From Arbacia lixula (Eukaryota; Echinodermata; Echinoidea; Arbacioida; Arbaciidae): a stretch of DNA of 64,000 nucleotides. The DNA lies in the NCBI GenBank assembly GCA_963669155.1, contig OZ022581.1, positions 387,657 to 451,656 of the forward strand, in the 5' to 3' direction. Shown here in pieces: positions 1 through 12,152 of this stretch (position 1 is the stretch's first letter; each line of letters starts with the position of its first letter). Under the pieces are notes generated by a model. The model was not told where the DNA came from and ran no database searches. It worked only from the letters and a program-made list of their open reading frames with translations. A program made the translations under genes and the position numbers.

Positions 1-380
1 GGACAAGGCAGATGATGTCAGTTAGGAGATGTCATTCAAGTATATTGAATATAGCGGTTATAGCTGTTACATTCAGTCAAGTAGTTACACGCATCAATGT
101 ACTTTAGTATGGATATATTCTTGCCTTTAGTTAAAGGTAAGAGGAAAGAAAGTGTCAGTAATACTAGTCGACAATAGTATATGCCCGTCAAAACTCACAA
201 CATTTCGAATGAAATTATTAGCAGCAGCTATTATCACTTCCTATTTCGATTACATAATACAGATATAGCCCTATGACATGACAGTACTCGTTACTGAAAA
301 AGGCGTTACCCTGGTGAAATATGTCAGAAGGAAATGAATAGATACGGGCGAGTTACTGGAAACTACCCATTGCTTATTAC
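1..380. other. No gene recognised; left flank, intronic to the SAMHD1-like gene
   Basis: The SAMHD1-like exon at 381-558 ends with a 5' splice site reading leftward, so this stretch should be intron of that gene. I see no further exon with SAMHD1 similarity here; the remaining HD-domain exons must lie beyond the window edge. Confidence 0.5.
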
Positions 381-1011
381 CGTCCACTTTCTACCCTGCG
401 CGTCGGGGGAGGCGATGTCCTCGAAGACGTGTGAGAACGGGCCGTGTCCGAGGTCGTGGCACAGACCAGCGATCTCTACGCAGGCGACCTCATTGGACAG
501 GATACCTCCCTCGCTCTGCTGCAAAGCTTTCGCCAACACTCCCGCCAAATGACATACTCTAAGGAAATAGACACGGGTGATCCAAACTTATTACCAGATC
601 CTATTTGTAGGAAACGTACATCATTGACCGAAAAAATAATTGTAGGCGTGCACTGTTTTTTTTTTTGGTATGTAAGTAACTTATTGATATATTTTGTTCA
701 ATCACTCTTGTATTAACTTGGTGATTTTTAACATTCTCCTTTTCCTATTTATATGTATGTAACTATTCGAAATAATGAGATTATGAAGAACTTATTTCTA
801 AAACGTAGGCATACTAGATCCAATCCAAACTATATCCCTTCCAATATTACCCGATGGAGTGATCGAATCGGGTGTGCACGGCGCCAGGAAACACGTAGCA
901 CGTCGTGGCCAGCTGTTTGATGAACCGAAGCCGCTGGAACTCTGGGGTGTCTATGATGTACTGGCAGTACTGAGGGATCTGAATACTGCCGTGGATCGGG
1001 TCATTGAAAAC
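381..1011 (-). CDS. SAMHD1: SAMHD1-like HD-domain dNTP triphosphohydrolase, two internal exons (partial)
   Basis: Two consecutive exons read on the minus strand: 851-1011 then 381-558. The first starts after a TTTAG acceptor and encodes [13 protein letters not shown]..., with [10 protein letters not shown] and HTRFDHSIG. The second encodes the rest of that block ([12 protein letters not shown]) and [20 protein letters not shown]. The exon junction splits a glycine codon (GG|A) and restores the frame exactly; both donors are GTAATA. In the SAMHD1 family the histidine of HxRFxHS and the HD pair of HDLGHGP are metal ligands of the HD active site, which hydrolyses dNTPs to deoxynucleoside and triphosphate and limits dNTP pools. 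All of these residues are present. The N-terminal part (any SAM domain) and the C-terminal part are not visible: no upstream exon was recognised to the right of 1011, and the 3' end is off the window. It could be a SAMHD1 paralogue; the family call is firm. Confidence 0.85.
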
Positions 1012-1192
1012 CTAAACATCCAGATAAAAGGATAGCAGAAAGTGTCTTCATTTAGTGGCAATGCCATCTTGGTATACGAACACAAGCCATGCACGTCCAA
1101 ATAAATGTAAACATTTCACGTGTTACAAGTAGATCGGCTTCATTCTGTCAACCCTGTGTTTTGTTTTGTAATGTTGATGTTTTCTATCACCT

Positions 1193-1581
1193 CTGAAAGG
1201 AAAAGTTCACACTGAAGTTTAATTGGTTTTAATAAAAGCAAACACATGAAAGAAACAAATGAATGAAGGCTTGACAAACACCCGCCAAAGGATAATAGAT
1301 TTATGCACTTTCAAATTCTTAATTTTGTGACGTTTATTGCGAGCTACTCGTCCAGCGCAGGCTATAAATGCGTCCTCCTTTTCTTTAATGTCAAATTTCT
1401 TTTAAGGATACCATTTTACCTATGCGGTTGATTTATCATTAAATTTATTCCTTCATCCAATCACAAAATGTAACCCTCTTATCCTTTGACAGATTTTCGA
1501 CGAACCTTCACTTGTACATTACTTTCATTTTGCTGCTATAATCAAAACCAATTTAACTGCAGGGTGGACTTTCCCTTTAAT
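1193..1581. repeat. Foldback MITE-like element, family A copy 1
   Basis: The left end (GAAAGGAAAAGTTCACACTG...) and the reverse complement of the right end (...AAAGGGAAAGTCCACCCTG) match over roughly 60 bp, including TTTAATTGGTTTTAATAAAAGC. There is no coding potential. Related copies lie at 26552-27016 and 36036-36365. This looks like a non-autonomous DNA element with long inverted ends. Confidence 0.65.
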
Positions 1582-1742
1582 GCTGTTATGGTACAACTTT
1601 TTACCCTTTGGCTTATTTGCGAAGACAGGATGTAGAAGAATGATTGTTTACCACCCCCCCCCCCCCCATCCCCTAAGTCACTCCCCGATATCTACTCCTC
1701 CACCCCCACCACGCCCACGTCCGCGCACGCGCGCGGCAAACA

Positions 1743-1943
1743 CTAGTCCAGATTCAGGAAGTTGTTTGTGAACACAGGTGATTTATTCACACCATCAGCG
1801 ACATAAACTGTCCACTCCATGACCTTGGTATTGCAGAATCTTCTGGTCACGTACCACGTGTAACTTTTGACGCTGTAACTGTTTACATTGGAATCATGTT
1901 GTGAGATCAGTTGGAATTCCCCATCACCATCGGTAGTATCCAT
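1743..1943 (-). other. Possible coding exon fragment, unidentified
   Basis: A 66-codon open frame ends in TAG and has an amino-acid composition unlike the surrounding repeats (for example YTWYVTRRFCNT, MEWTVYVADGV). I do not recognise a family and see no convincing splice partner. It may be a terminal exon of an unannotated gene or a decayed element. It is unlikely to belong to the SAMHD1-like gene, because nothing in it resembles that family. Confidence 0.2.
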
Positions 1944-2220
1944 GTCAAAATTGGGTCAACAAAATGCAACCTAAACCACAACGATCTGATGACACACATT
2001 GAACCCATGCGGGTTTACATGAGGGGAATACCCCGTTTTTCCGTCGCGAATCAGAATGAACACAAACCGCCATTATAGGCACCATGGTGAGCGATGTGTT
2101 ATAATCCCACATCCACTCACACATCCCCAACCCTGGAGACGCATCCTGAGAGGAGAGTGTTGTTACTGTCTGCGGGTGCCTCGATACCTGGCAAGAAGCC
2201 CAAGCGACACAATATCTACC

Positions 2221-2221
2221 A

Positions 2222-2284
<63 letters not shown>
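2221..2284. repeat. (CT)n microsatellite
   Basis: An almost pure run of CT dinucleotides. The open frames over it (poly Ser-Leu in one strand, Glu-Arg in the other) are artefacts of the repeat. Confidence 0.95.
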
Positions 2285-2287
<3 letters not shown>

Positions 2288-3615
2288 TCTATTTGTCCAT
2301 GGTGTTCATTGGTTTGGCCAGGGATGTGTTATGGAAGGATATGAAGCAACTTTCTTTATTTGAACCCATGTGCCAAACCGCTGAAAAGTTATGGTGTTCT
2401 CAACAGGTGCTGTTCAGGTGTTTGAACAATTATGAACATGATTGTATGGCAACGGCTTCTCAGAGAGAAAAAAATAAATGTACAATCTCATTTCGCTTGT
2501 CGCGTTCTGTTAATGGCATTAATACTTCCATGAGCACAAGAGGTATCAGCAAACACAAATAAACAAGTTTTTCAAATAAAATATATCTGCTGCACGCAAA
2601 TACACACAAAAGCCGTTAATGATAGTACACAGCTTAATATATCATTTTGAGAGTGGTTGAATCCCCCACATGCACAAGATGTCGGAAAGTAAAGTAATTA
2701 GTCAATTTTGTAAGTAATACAAATAGCTTATATGTCCGATATTTAATGATTCCTCAATACTTTTCGAAACAAAAGCAGAGTATAAGGATCTGTCATTATC
2801 TGCCGTTAACTTCCTTATAGTTTGCAAACGAATTTGTCAAAAACAAAACGTCTACAGACAATGGGAAATTTCTTTTCAAGTTGACATCAGCTAAATGTCG
2901 GATCGGCACATAGAACATCAAAGCATTGTCATGATTATGGAATTCTTTTCACATTCATGAGCACGCTTTAGAACCCATACAGATGTTTGAGTGTATTATG
3001 CTCGAGTTTCTACTCCTTCCTAACACCTCCCGGGTTTGGTTTGAACTTTCAGATAACTTTCAGAAGCATATGTGAACAGCCAATTTCCTCTCCTCTCATG
3101 TACGATTTTCGTGTAACGTCGCCCTTCCTCAACCCAGTCTCAAACGGTCTCATTGCTGATTCTATCTGCGTCCACGTGATCCATATTGTCTCTCCGGTAT
3201 CGCATCGCTCATGCTTCCGGCCCTTGTTGGTGTCTTTAACCCTATCCGTACCAAACCAAGAAAAGCCCATTAACTTATTACACATATCATGCATCTATGA
3301 TACTGGGTTAACCCTCTCAGAACCAAGCCAGGAAAAGCCCATTGACTTATCACACAATTAATTCATGCATCTATGTTACTGATGGGGTTAACCCTCTCAG
3401 TACCAAGCCAGAAGATCCTCATTGACTTATTGCACATTTCATGCACCTTTGGTAGATACCTATATACCATCCCTATTTGCGTTATTATATTTCGCAAATC
3501 TTCCATTTCGCAAAAGAACATGCACTGCCCAGTGATTCAAATCATGTAACATACTAAAGTTCTTGGCATCATTTTGTACAGGAGGTCATGGGTTCGAGTC
3601 CCGTCTGGTACACTG

Positions 3616-3617
<2 letters not shown>

Positions 3618-3650
<33 letters not shown>

Positions 3651-3690
3651 TCTGTGTGATCCCCCCCCCCCCCCTTCTACAAAAAAAAAA
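3618..3690. repeat. (CT)n, poly-C and poly-A cluster
   Basis: About 28 bp of CT repeat is followed by a run of C (3661-3674) and then a run of A. Just upstream, at 3589-3604, lies a tRNA T-arm-like sequence (ATGGGTTCGAGTCCCGT), so this may be the decayed remnant of a tRNA-derived SINE with simple-sequence tail. That interpretation is weak. Confidence 0.6.
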
Positions 3691-3779
3691 AAAACCGGCC
3701 TGATTAGAGTTAAGTTTAAGAAAAAAAACTGTGCCATCAGGCCAATCGCACCAATGATAGAATAAACTGGAAACTATTT

Positions 3780-4080
3780 TCAACTGGAATATCAGCGATC
3801 GCTAGATTTCGAGTAGGTTTTGGACGGGTCGTCATGCGTCCAATGCAGGCAATGCAGACTGCTCGACGCATCGCGCGCTAACCAGAGCAATACGATTATG
3901 AATGTCGAATATGTTCGCTACGTAATAAACAAGGAAAGAGTTTCACTTTTCCTGACAAGGTTCGTGTAGCTGTATGACTGTGGGATTTTATACACATTAT
4001 CGGTCGGGTATACTACTGATTCTTGCTGAGTTTCATGACTTTTGCAAATGGGCTTCCCTGTCTTTAAGTCGTTTTCAGAA
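3780..4080 (-). repeat. Dispersed repeat family D, copy 1
   Basis: Read on the minus strand this contains CTTAAAGACAGGGAAGCCC, ATTTGCAAAAGTCATGAAAC and AGTATACC...AATGTGTATAAAATCCCACAG, ending near a GCGATCGCTAG block. The same word order recurs around 4905-5190, 39800-40060, 52735-53000 and 62125-62390, and pieces of it around 33740-33970. No open frame. Class unknown; a diverged non-autonomous element. Confidence 0.55.
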
Positions 4081-4784
4081 TACCACGTCAGAATCTCTGC
4101 ATCTCTGACACCCACTCCCCACATATACCCCCACCCCACCCCACCCTACCCTACCCTCCCCCAGCCCCACGCCATCCCACTTCACCACATTCCACCTTAC
4201 GCCGTCTGTGTGAGTTTTACTTCCTCATTTCACATTTTTATTTGCTTTATTCTTTGCTCGCTCTTCGCATTCGTTTTTGAAACCGAAACTCAAGCTCCGC
4301 CATTATTATTCAATGGCACTTTCTGAATATATCTATTAGCGTCTGAAAATTGATATACGTGCCTGACAGCCTGTCCTTAGTATTTAGTTGGGTTAATTCT
4401 ATGTTATTAATAAGCTATTCAATTATCTCTATTGTGGCACAGACTCGCAGGCAATCATATAAGACAAAACTGATGCTGTCTTGAAAACCTCTGGTGCAAC
4501 CGAAATATCCTAACTCTCATATCGGAAATAACATGCATATTATTAATAACAGAAAAGTGTTTTACGATAAATTGTTAATTACTCAACAAGCAATTATCAA
4601 AGTGAACGTTAACGACAAAATAATAGGTCAATGACACAGTCAAGCTAAAATGCCATGGACCCAACACCAACAACAACAAGCCCCATTAAAACAAATGAGT
4701 GAACATGGTTGACGAGCGCGATCTTGACTGGGAACCTACGAGTTCACTGCCTGGATTCTTCTCGATGATGTGATCCCCTATCTC

Positions 4785-5190
4785 TAAAGACAGGGTCTCC
4801 CTTTTGGAGGGCAAGAAATAAAATGTTGTAAAAAAAAAACAGAAAATGGAAGAAGATACTGTATGAGAACTTCCCTCCCAATAACAGAGCTGGGAACTGA
4901 CTTCAAGCGAAATTCTAGCGATCGCTAGATTTTGAGGAGGTTTTGGGCGGGTCGTCTGAAACCTACAGTCTAGAGACCGGAGACCATTTTTCGCTATGCC
5001 CGCATCGGTCCGCTTCACAGTGCATGCGTTCAATGGAAGCAATGCTCGCGTCGCGCGGTGACAGGGACAATACGATTGTGAATGTAGACTTTTCGCGGTG
5101 CGTTTCAAACGTAAACAAGGAAAGTTTTTAACTTTTCGTGAAAATGTTCCTAAAGCTATGACTGTGATATTCCATCCAGGTGATTTATGT
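4785..5190. repeat. Dispersed repeat family D, copy 2
   Basis: This stretch repeats the block GCGATCGCTAGATTTTGAGGAG..., ACAATACGATTGTGAATGT and CAAGGAAAGTTTTTAACTTTTC seen at 3795-3960, and adds the TAAAGACAGGG and TGGAAGAAGATACTGT block, whose reverse complement recurs at about 33860-33960, 35000-35100 and 55690-55740. The combination suggests that family D elements are composite or nested. Confidence 0.5.
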
Positions 5191-7538
5191 CCTTGAACAA
5201 GCTAGTTTAATACAGCTTTTCCATGAAAAACGTGTTCAAGGGAAACAACATTATGTAGTCTTTAAAGGTATTCTAGATATTCTCCCATCTGTGTGTGTGC
5301 TTTGCCAGAAAAGACAGACTCGTAGATGCTGCATAACCGGAAAGCGGAACGCAGAACGCTTGGCATCATGAACGACACAACGTGCACACCAACAGCTAGT
5401 CACAGCAACCTAGCAACGAAAACAATATGAGGAACTGCTGCAATGTTTAAAGAGAAGAAATGGTGTTGAGATGCACATGCCTCACATCGTATACGAGGTA
5501 CTTGTCCCTCAAACCTGGATAGTGAAGAGCATTGCATATCACCGTCAGGCGTTCACTGAGATTTGTTGTAAAGAAGAGGATTTTGCATCAGAAAGATGTT
5601 ATGAGAGTCACCACAATGAATGGTGTGTTCATTGAAGAAGCTAAGCGAACAGATCGCATGGATAGTAAATTAAAGTTTATGCCCCTCCTCTTCCCCAACG
5701 CCTCGTAACGATAGAAAAGATAGCAGAGTTTATGTTAGTGATGAAGCAAAGGCAGTCGTGCATGACAGAACTTCATCTGCAACGACTGAAAAATCATCGC
5801 ACATTGAGTTGCCCAAATAACTCCAGGCAGAGCATGAATAAATCGACTCACCCATTAAGGAGCTGCTTTTATCAGCTCAGGGATAGAGATCAGTGAAAAG
5901 AAATATGTCTTCATGTGCAGAATATATATACAAACATTTTGGATTGAATGTGGTTCCAGTGACATTGTTTAATTTCATGTCACAGGATATGACTAGACTG
6001 AATGAGCCTCAAGTGCCAAGATATGTCGAGTGAAAGACAACAATCTGCGGAAGCGAATCTTAAGCGTCAGTTAGGATGCTGTACATATTGCAACGAATGG
6101 GAAAGAAACAAATGGCAATGTAATATAACATTTCATTTATGAGCGTTAGATATAAATGATTAAAGATTGTCCGTCCCTTTTGCAAGCTTAAAATTTGAAA
6201 TCGTCTATCACGATCGTAAATTGAAGAAAGTGTGATTCAAGACCATTTCTAAGAATATAGGATCTTGAAGCTTTCTGTATATGTAAAAAATTTCAGCCGT
6301 TAAATTTCAAACCGACTTTTTTCGTACCACGAAAAAAGTATTAGTCTTTGTTACAGTATCTATGTGGTTATTATGCGTGTGTGAAATCCTAATTTTATGA
6401 GTAACTACCAAACTTTGGAGATGATTCCTTCAATAGAACAATTTTTTTTCATAATGCGTTTTATAATTTAATTAACAGATTAATCAATAAAGCAGATATT
6501 TCAACACAAACTGCTAAGAGCCTGAAGTAAAGACTATTAATCAGACGTTGTTTACGTGCATTATTTGAATTTTACACTACGTATCAGTTTCAAATTGTGA
6601 ATATAGAGCTTGCTAACACTTCTCTATTTGTTTGGCCAATGTTCCCATGGTTTTGTGGTGATCTGAAAAAGGGACTGGCTGTCTTTAAGTATTAAGAAAT
6701 AAGTAGTAACTTTTAAAAGAAAATTGTGAAATATATATATACTTTATTCAGACAAACTGCGATCTCATCAAATGAAAATTCCTCCAGAAAGACTTTTCAG
6801 TATACATATTCCACCCCCTACAAGATTGCTTGCTTTTGTCAAAGTAGGGCAAATTTGGTGCCTTATTTGTTATTCACGCTTTCCTTTGGTGCTCTGCCCC
6901 TCGGAAAATATTATCAAAGTCACCTCATGTGTTTATATTACTCTAACCCCGCTGCAACCCCCCTGCTTCAACTGTGGGTACAGTGAAGAGGAGTACCGAG
7001 ATGGAACTAGATATAATGGTCTGTTAGCTATGCGGTTCGCTGTTCCAACTCGGGCAGGGGAATAGCCAATCAAAACCACCGTTACTTAAATTTACTTAAA
7101 GGACAAAAGGACAACATAAATAGCATGCCAAAACACAAGCGTCAATTAAAGTATCACTTGGTAAATGATTTATTAATAAAAGATACGTAAATGCTTTCTC
7201 TTCTTCGTGACCGTAATTCACAATTCTCACAATTATGACTGACGTAATTACGACTAACTTAATTATAACTAACTTAACCGTGAATTGTTGTGCTTAAACT
7301 ACAAGAGGGGAACATGCAATTGGAGAGGGATTGGTTAATGGGAGGATGAATATTAGTCTGTGGCCACTTACTACTTTTCGCGAAAGTCTCTTCTCTTACT
7401 TGAAATCTGGATCGCGATCGCTCGTGTTACGCTCTTGTTACGCTCTTGACCGGTATTCCGGAACGGGGCTCGGGGACATCAAAAAAACGTAGGGTAGACT
7501 GGAACAACTCGGGAACGTCGGGAAAGCAGGAGGACAGG
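5191..7538. other. No gene recognised (AT-rich intergenic DNA)
   Basis: Only short open frames without recognisable similarity are present. I see no RNA gene, tandem array or inverted-end element in this interval. Confidence 0.5.
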
Positions 7539-7630
7539 AACAGTTTCAGGAACACTGGAACAATTTCAGGAGCACTGGAACAATTTCAGGAGCACTGGAA
7601 CAATTTCAGGTACACTGGAACAATCTGGTT
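7539..7630. repeat. 20-bp tandem repeat
   Basis: Four to five copies of a 20-bp unit with the core CACTGGAACAATTTCAGG, the last ones carrying single substitutions. It produces the repeated LEQFQEHWNN-type peptide in one frame, which is not evidence for a protein. Confidence 0.85.
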
Positions 7631-9090
7631 ACATTTCTCGAACTCAGGATACAACAAAGTTAGAGTCTGACTTGGTGATTGTTCAGTAGAATATGCAACA
7701 ATTTATCTTGCTGCTCGCGCAGGGTAAACACTGCTGTACAAATTTACTTTGAACAGTTCAAGATGGCGGTGGAGGAGTGGTACAAGTTCTCAACTTTTTC
7801 AGAATTCTTCCTCCAAATTGAATAAAGTCGACGAAGTCTCCACAAACTAAAATTTAAACTTGGTGCACTGCTGGCAAAGCGGAATAAAGCAGGCAAATAA
7901 AGGGGAAAAACCAATCTCCTCAAAATACACAGCCGGATAGGGACAAACTGGACGATGAGTGGACGGTGGGAGGGATGGATGCAATGCCGTGAGGCAGGGG
8001 TGGTGGATGCAATGCAAAGAGGAAAGGGTGGGAAGGGGATTTATACCTCATCATGCATTCATAACATTTTCACTTCTACACTTCCATTCGCATATCATGT
8101 TGGGGAGTTCTATTCTTTTCCTTATAATTACATCCCATAATATTCTCATCTCTCTGCCCTAACAACAACCTCCCAATTGGTCATTTCTATTCCTAAATAC
8201 ATATTCAACACCTCAACTTTCTTGATTGGTCACTCCTCTAACTTTTTCCCTACTATCGATAATTTCTCCCCTAACACGTCTGGTCATTCTCCACTGACAC
8301 CAGCGCAGTAACTCATGACAGTTTGCCCGTGACTCTATTGACCCAAAGTGCTCCTTCTATTAACAGAAAGTTAAAACAACTCTTATCCCCTCGGATTTCT
8401 CCTCTGTCTTTCCTAAATATGAAACATCAAAAGCCACGATCAAGCACCAATTTATCACAGGGAACCAAATGGGCACTGGGTATTTACAGCCATCATATAT
8501 GCTGACAAAGTCCTCCCTTCTCTCCCCAAACTATTTCTCTTGGATAAGAACTATAAAAAAGAAATCACTGTGCACTAAAAATATAGAAACTGAATCAACA
8601 ACAGGGACGGACTCCTAGTTATGAGTGACATAAGGCACCTGTTCCCTGAGTTCACATTGAACTTTTACCTCGTACCTATCTTCAAGTTAAAGTTATTCTT
8701 AGCCCATTTTACATGGCGCTACATTACAATGGAGCCTCTCTAGGGGGGTTATATTTGTAATATATACTGTTCATGAACATGTATCTCAGTTTAACATTCC
8801 TGTTTACTGATTGTATTGGTTGGAAGTTATGACATACTGGTAGTTTTAACCATAGTGGCCCGAAATTTCGAAAGTAATCATTCAATTCACACAACAACAA
8901 TTATAATATTACGACTTATATTGATCTGCTACATTTTTGGCAAAGATTCGCATAAATAAATGGCGACCAGCCTGTGCAGATTCTCTACTTGTGGGCATGA
9001 ACTGTGATACCTAAACAATGAGTAACATTCAGGCCTCTTGCCAAGTCTGCTTTGGAAAGTCAGAAGTGGGAAAACCCGTACCATTTATCC
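7631..9090. other. No gene recognised
   Basis: Intergenic DNA with short, unrelated open frames only. The end of the interval leads into a poly-C/(CCA)n tract near 9097-9130. Confidence 0.5.
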
Positions 9091-9688
9091 CTTCACCCCC
9101 CCCCCCCCACCACCACCACCACCACCACCATATTGCCATATTTCTCTCACTTTCTCTCTGTTTCTCATCAGTTAATGTATACGTATTTTCCTATGATATT
9201 CGTTTGTTATGCGAAAACAAATATATTTAAACTGTGACGGCTACTTCTCCAATCAAGTGTTTTTGCAGTCACCCTCAAATAATTCAAATAATGTCTTTGA
9301 TAAACTATTTTATAGTTTGTTTAAATATATATGAAATACATGTATGATATAGAATAAAGAATCAGTAATGAAGCGATAAGAAAAAAAAATGTACACGATA
9401 CAACGTCTGAGAAATCTACCGGCATCTATCATTCATTTCGTCAAGTCGCTTGAGTGTTTACATGGTTTAGGGTGGGTTTTTTTTTTGTTTTGTTCTGTTA
9501 ACTTGTGCGATGACGATGCATCCGGATCCATAGATATTTTGAACATTCTGAGAATTGTCATTGTATTCCAGAAATTTTAAAAACTTAGACATTGATCAAC
9601 ATTCTGGCTTTCCTTCCAAGCCAAGTCTGCTGTTCCTTTCGAGCCTTGCTTGAAAAGTACTGTGGAAACCCATACCACTTATCCCCCC

Positions 9689-9851
<163 letters not shown>

Positions 9852-10563
9852 TTAATGGCATATACAGTGTAACTCATGACAAATTGTGAGCATAGTCAAA
9901 CCGTGACGGTAAGCTCTTCCGTCGTGCTTTCACCAACAACAAACGTTTTCAAATTATAACGTAATGCCTACATTATACTATTTTATCGCTAGTTTTACAA
10001 TTAGATATGTATGAGAAAGATTTTAGTATTGAATTTGAATCATGCATATGAACTTTCTATTAGAACTATGATCACAAGCTTGCTCACTTACCCTTTTCAT
10101 ACATTGATCCCGAGACATCGAAGAGATTCGTTTTCAGTGAGGGGTTTATTCTGAGCGTCTGGCGGTAAGGCTATCATTATTGTTTATGATTCGTATCTTG
10201 ATAATGTGGAGTTCCCCCATAAACTTCGTTAAGTAACAAAACCTCGAAAAAAGACGCGAACTTGACAAGCTATCATATGAACATGATCGCGGCAAGATAG
10301 GAGCTGCTATCTGGAAGTGTTTAGCAATGACACTATGAAGGAACAACATTAAATGGTCGATACCGTGTCATTACAGATGGGGGGCGAGGTGGGCAGGTTT
10401 CTGTACGGACAAAACAGAGTATGGTGAAGCCAGGAAGCATGAACAAACTATCTTCACATCAGAGGAAGTGTACATGTTCGTCGAGGCTTTTTGATGCCCT
10501 CAAGTCATGCTATGGCTGCGATGTATCCCTCCACCACAAAAACACACATTAACACATACACAT

Positions 10564-10607
10564 GCCACTGAACTAAAAAAATATATATATATTTTTAGTT
10601 CAGTGGC
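10564..10607. repeat. 44-bp palindrome with AT-rich centre
   Basis: GCCACTGAACTAAAAA is followed by an ATATAT centre and then its exact reverse complement. The 16-bp arms plus alternating AT centre make this a strong candidate for cruciform or hairpin formation. It lies between CA-rich tracts. No associated gene is visible. Confidence 0.85.
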
Positions 10608-11084
10608 ACATGCACGCGCACTCACACGCACTATACACATACACACACGCACACGTTTCTGTCGTATACGCGAGTGTGAACAATCTTCTTTGCTATACGA
10701 GCGAAGCGATATCGAAACGACCGATTAACATGATCGATAGAACTTCGCTTTATGGGATTATACTATGCTTCTCTGTGAACAATTTCAATTATCAGCTTTT
10801 TTATGTCCGTTGCATATTAGGAAACTATGCCACAACATGTTAATATGATTACTCCTTCACAACTAGATTCGACCCTCCCCTGGTTATAGTGGTTAATGAG
10901 AGTTTGAATCAAAATACTTCAAAAGTGTTCACTTTATCAGTGCATAAAATGAGTTCCAAAAATTTTATACGACAACCCCCCCCCCCCTCTCTCTCTCTCT
11001 CCAGATCAGTAACCCAAATGATTCTACATTTTGATAAGAATTAAATTTGCTATGAGAGGAAACCCTTCTTTCCCCGTTTTCAAA

Positions 11085-11878
11085 CTGTTAACTCTGTGGA
11101 TTAACAATTGTTAGCTCTGTGGATTAACAATTGTTAACACCTGTGGATATACAATTGGTAACACCTGTGGATTAACAATTGTTAGCTCTGTGGATTAACA
11201 ATTGTTAACACCTGTGGATATACAATCGGTAACACCTGTGGATTAACAATTGTTAACACCTGTGGATATAAAATTGTTAACACCTGTGGATTAACAATTG
11301 TTAGCTCTGTGGATTAACACTTGTTAACACCTGTGGATATACAATTGGTAACACCTGTGGATATACAATTGCTAACACCTGTGGATTAACAATTGTTAGC
11401 TCTGTGGATTAACACTTGTTAGCTCTGTGGATTAACAATTGTTAACACCTGTGGATTAACAATTGTTAACACCTGTGGATTAACAATTGTTAACACCTGT
11501 GGATTAACAATTGTTAACACCTGTGGATTAACAATTGTTAACACCTGTGGATTAACAATTGTTAACACCTGTTGATTAACAAATGTTAACACCTGTGGAT
11601 TAACAATTGTTAGCACCTGTGGATTAACAATTGTTAACACCTGTGGATTAACAATTGTTAGCACCTGTGGATTAACAATTGTTAACACCTGTGGATTAAC
11701 AATTGTTAACACCTGTGGATTAACAATTGTTAACTCTGTGGATTAACAATTGTTAACACCTGTGGATTAACAATTGTTAACACCTGTGGATTAACATCCT
11801 GTGGATTAACAATTGTTAACACCTGTGGATTAACAATTGTTAGCTCTGTGGATTAACAATTGTTAACACCTGTGGATT
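11085..11878. repeat. 24-bp palindromic satellite array
   Basis: About 33 tandem units with consensus ACCTGTGGATTAACAATTGTTAAC and a shorter variant ending in TTAGCTCTGTGG. Each unit contains the 14-bp perfect palindrome TTAACAATTGTTAA. Units are most homogeneous between 11430 and 11800. Because 24 is divisible by three, the minus strand keeps an open frame of repeated TIVNPQVL; this follows from the period and has no start or context supporting a real protein. Confidence 0.95.
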
Positions 11879-11954
11879 ACCGTCAATACACACAAATCCC
11901 ATAGAACAGCATTTTCTGGCATACAAAGGATTGGCCTTCTCAAGCTCCACCCAA

Positions 11955-12152
11955 GGTTCCCCACAACATACCTCCCCCCACCCATCAGTTGCTGGCTACG
12001 CCACTCCTTCAACTTTGACAGGTTCCCCACCACATACCTCCCCCCACCCATCCGCTGCTGGCTACGCCACTCCTTCAACTTTGACAGGTTCCCCACCACA
12101 TACCTCGCCCCCACCCATCAGTTGCTGGCTACGCCACTCCTTCAACTTTGAC
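11955..12152. repeat. 66-bp tandem repeat, three copies
   Basis: Three units begin at about 11955, 12021 and 12087, sharing GGTTCCCCACCACATACCTC, GCTGGCTACGCCACTCC and TTCAACTTTGAC. The third copy carries a one-base insertion. The array directly follows the 24-bp satellite. Confidence 0.9.

Noticed and set aside
334..552. Plus-strand frames over the SAMHD1-like exon
   Set aside because: They are antisense shadows of a conserved minus-strand exon.
3540..3612. A possible tRNA gene (GGTTCGAGTCC box B, T-arm-like stem)
   Set aside because: The T-arm pairs, but no matching 5' acceptor strand, D-arm or anticodon arm can be placed upstream. At most a tRNA-derived SINE remnant.
11419..11712. A 97-codon frame of repeated TIVNPQVL
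   Set aside because: It is the direct consequence of a 24-bp satellite whose period is a multiple of three; no start context or flanking coding sequence.
11085..12152. A CRISPR-like array
   Set aside because: The units are contiguous tandem repeats without unique spacers, and the genome is eukaryotic.
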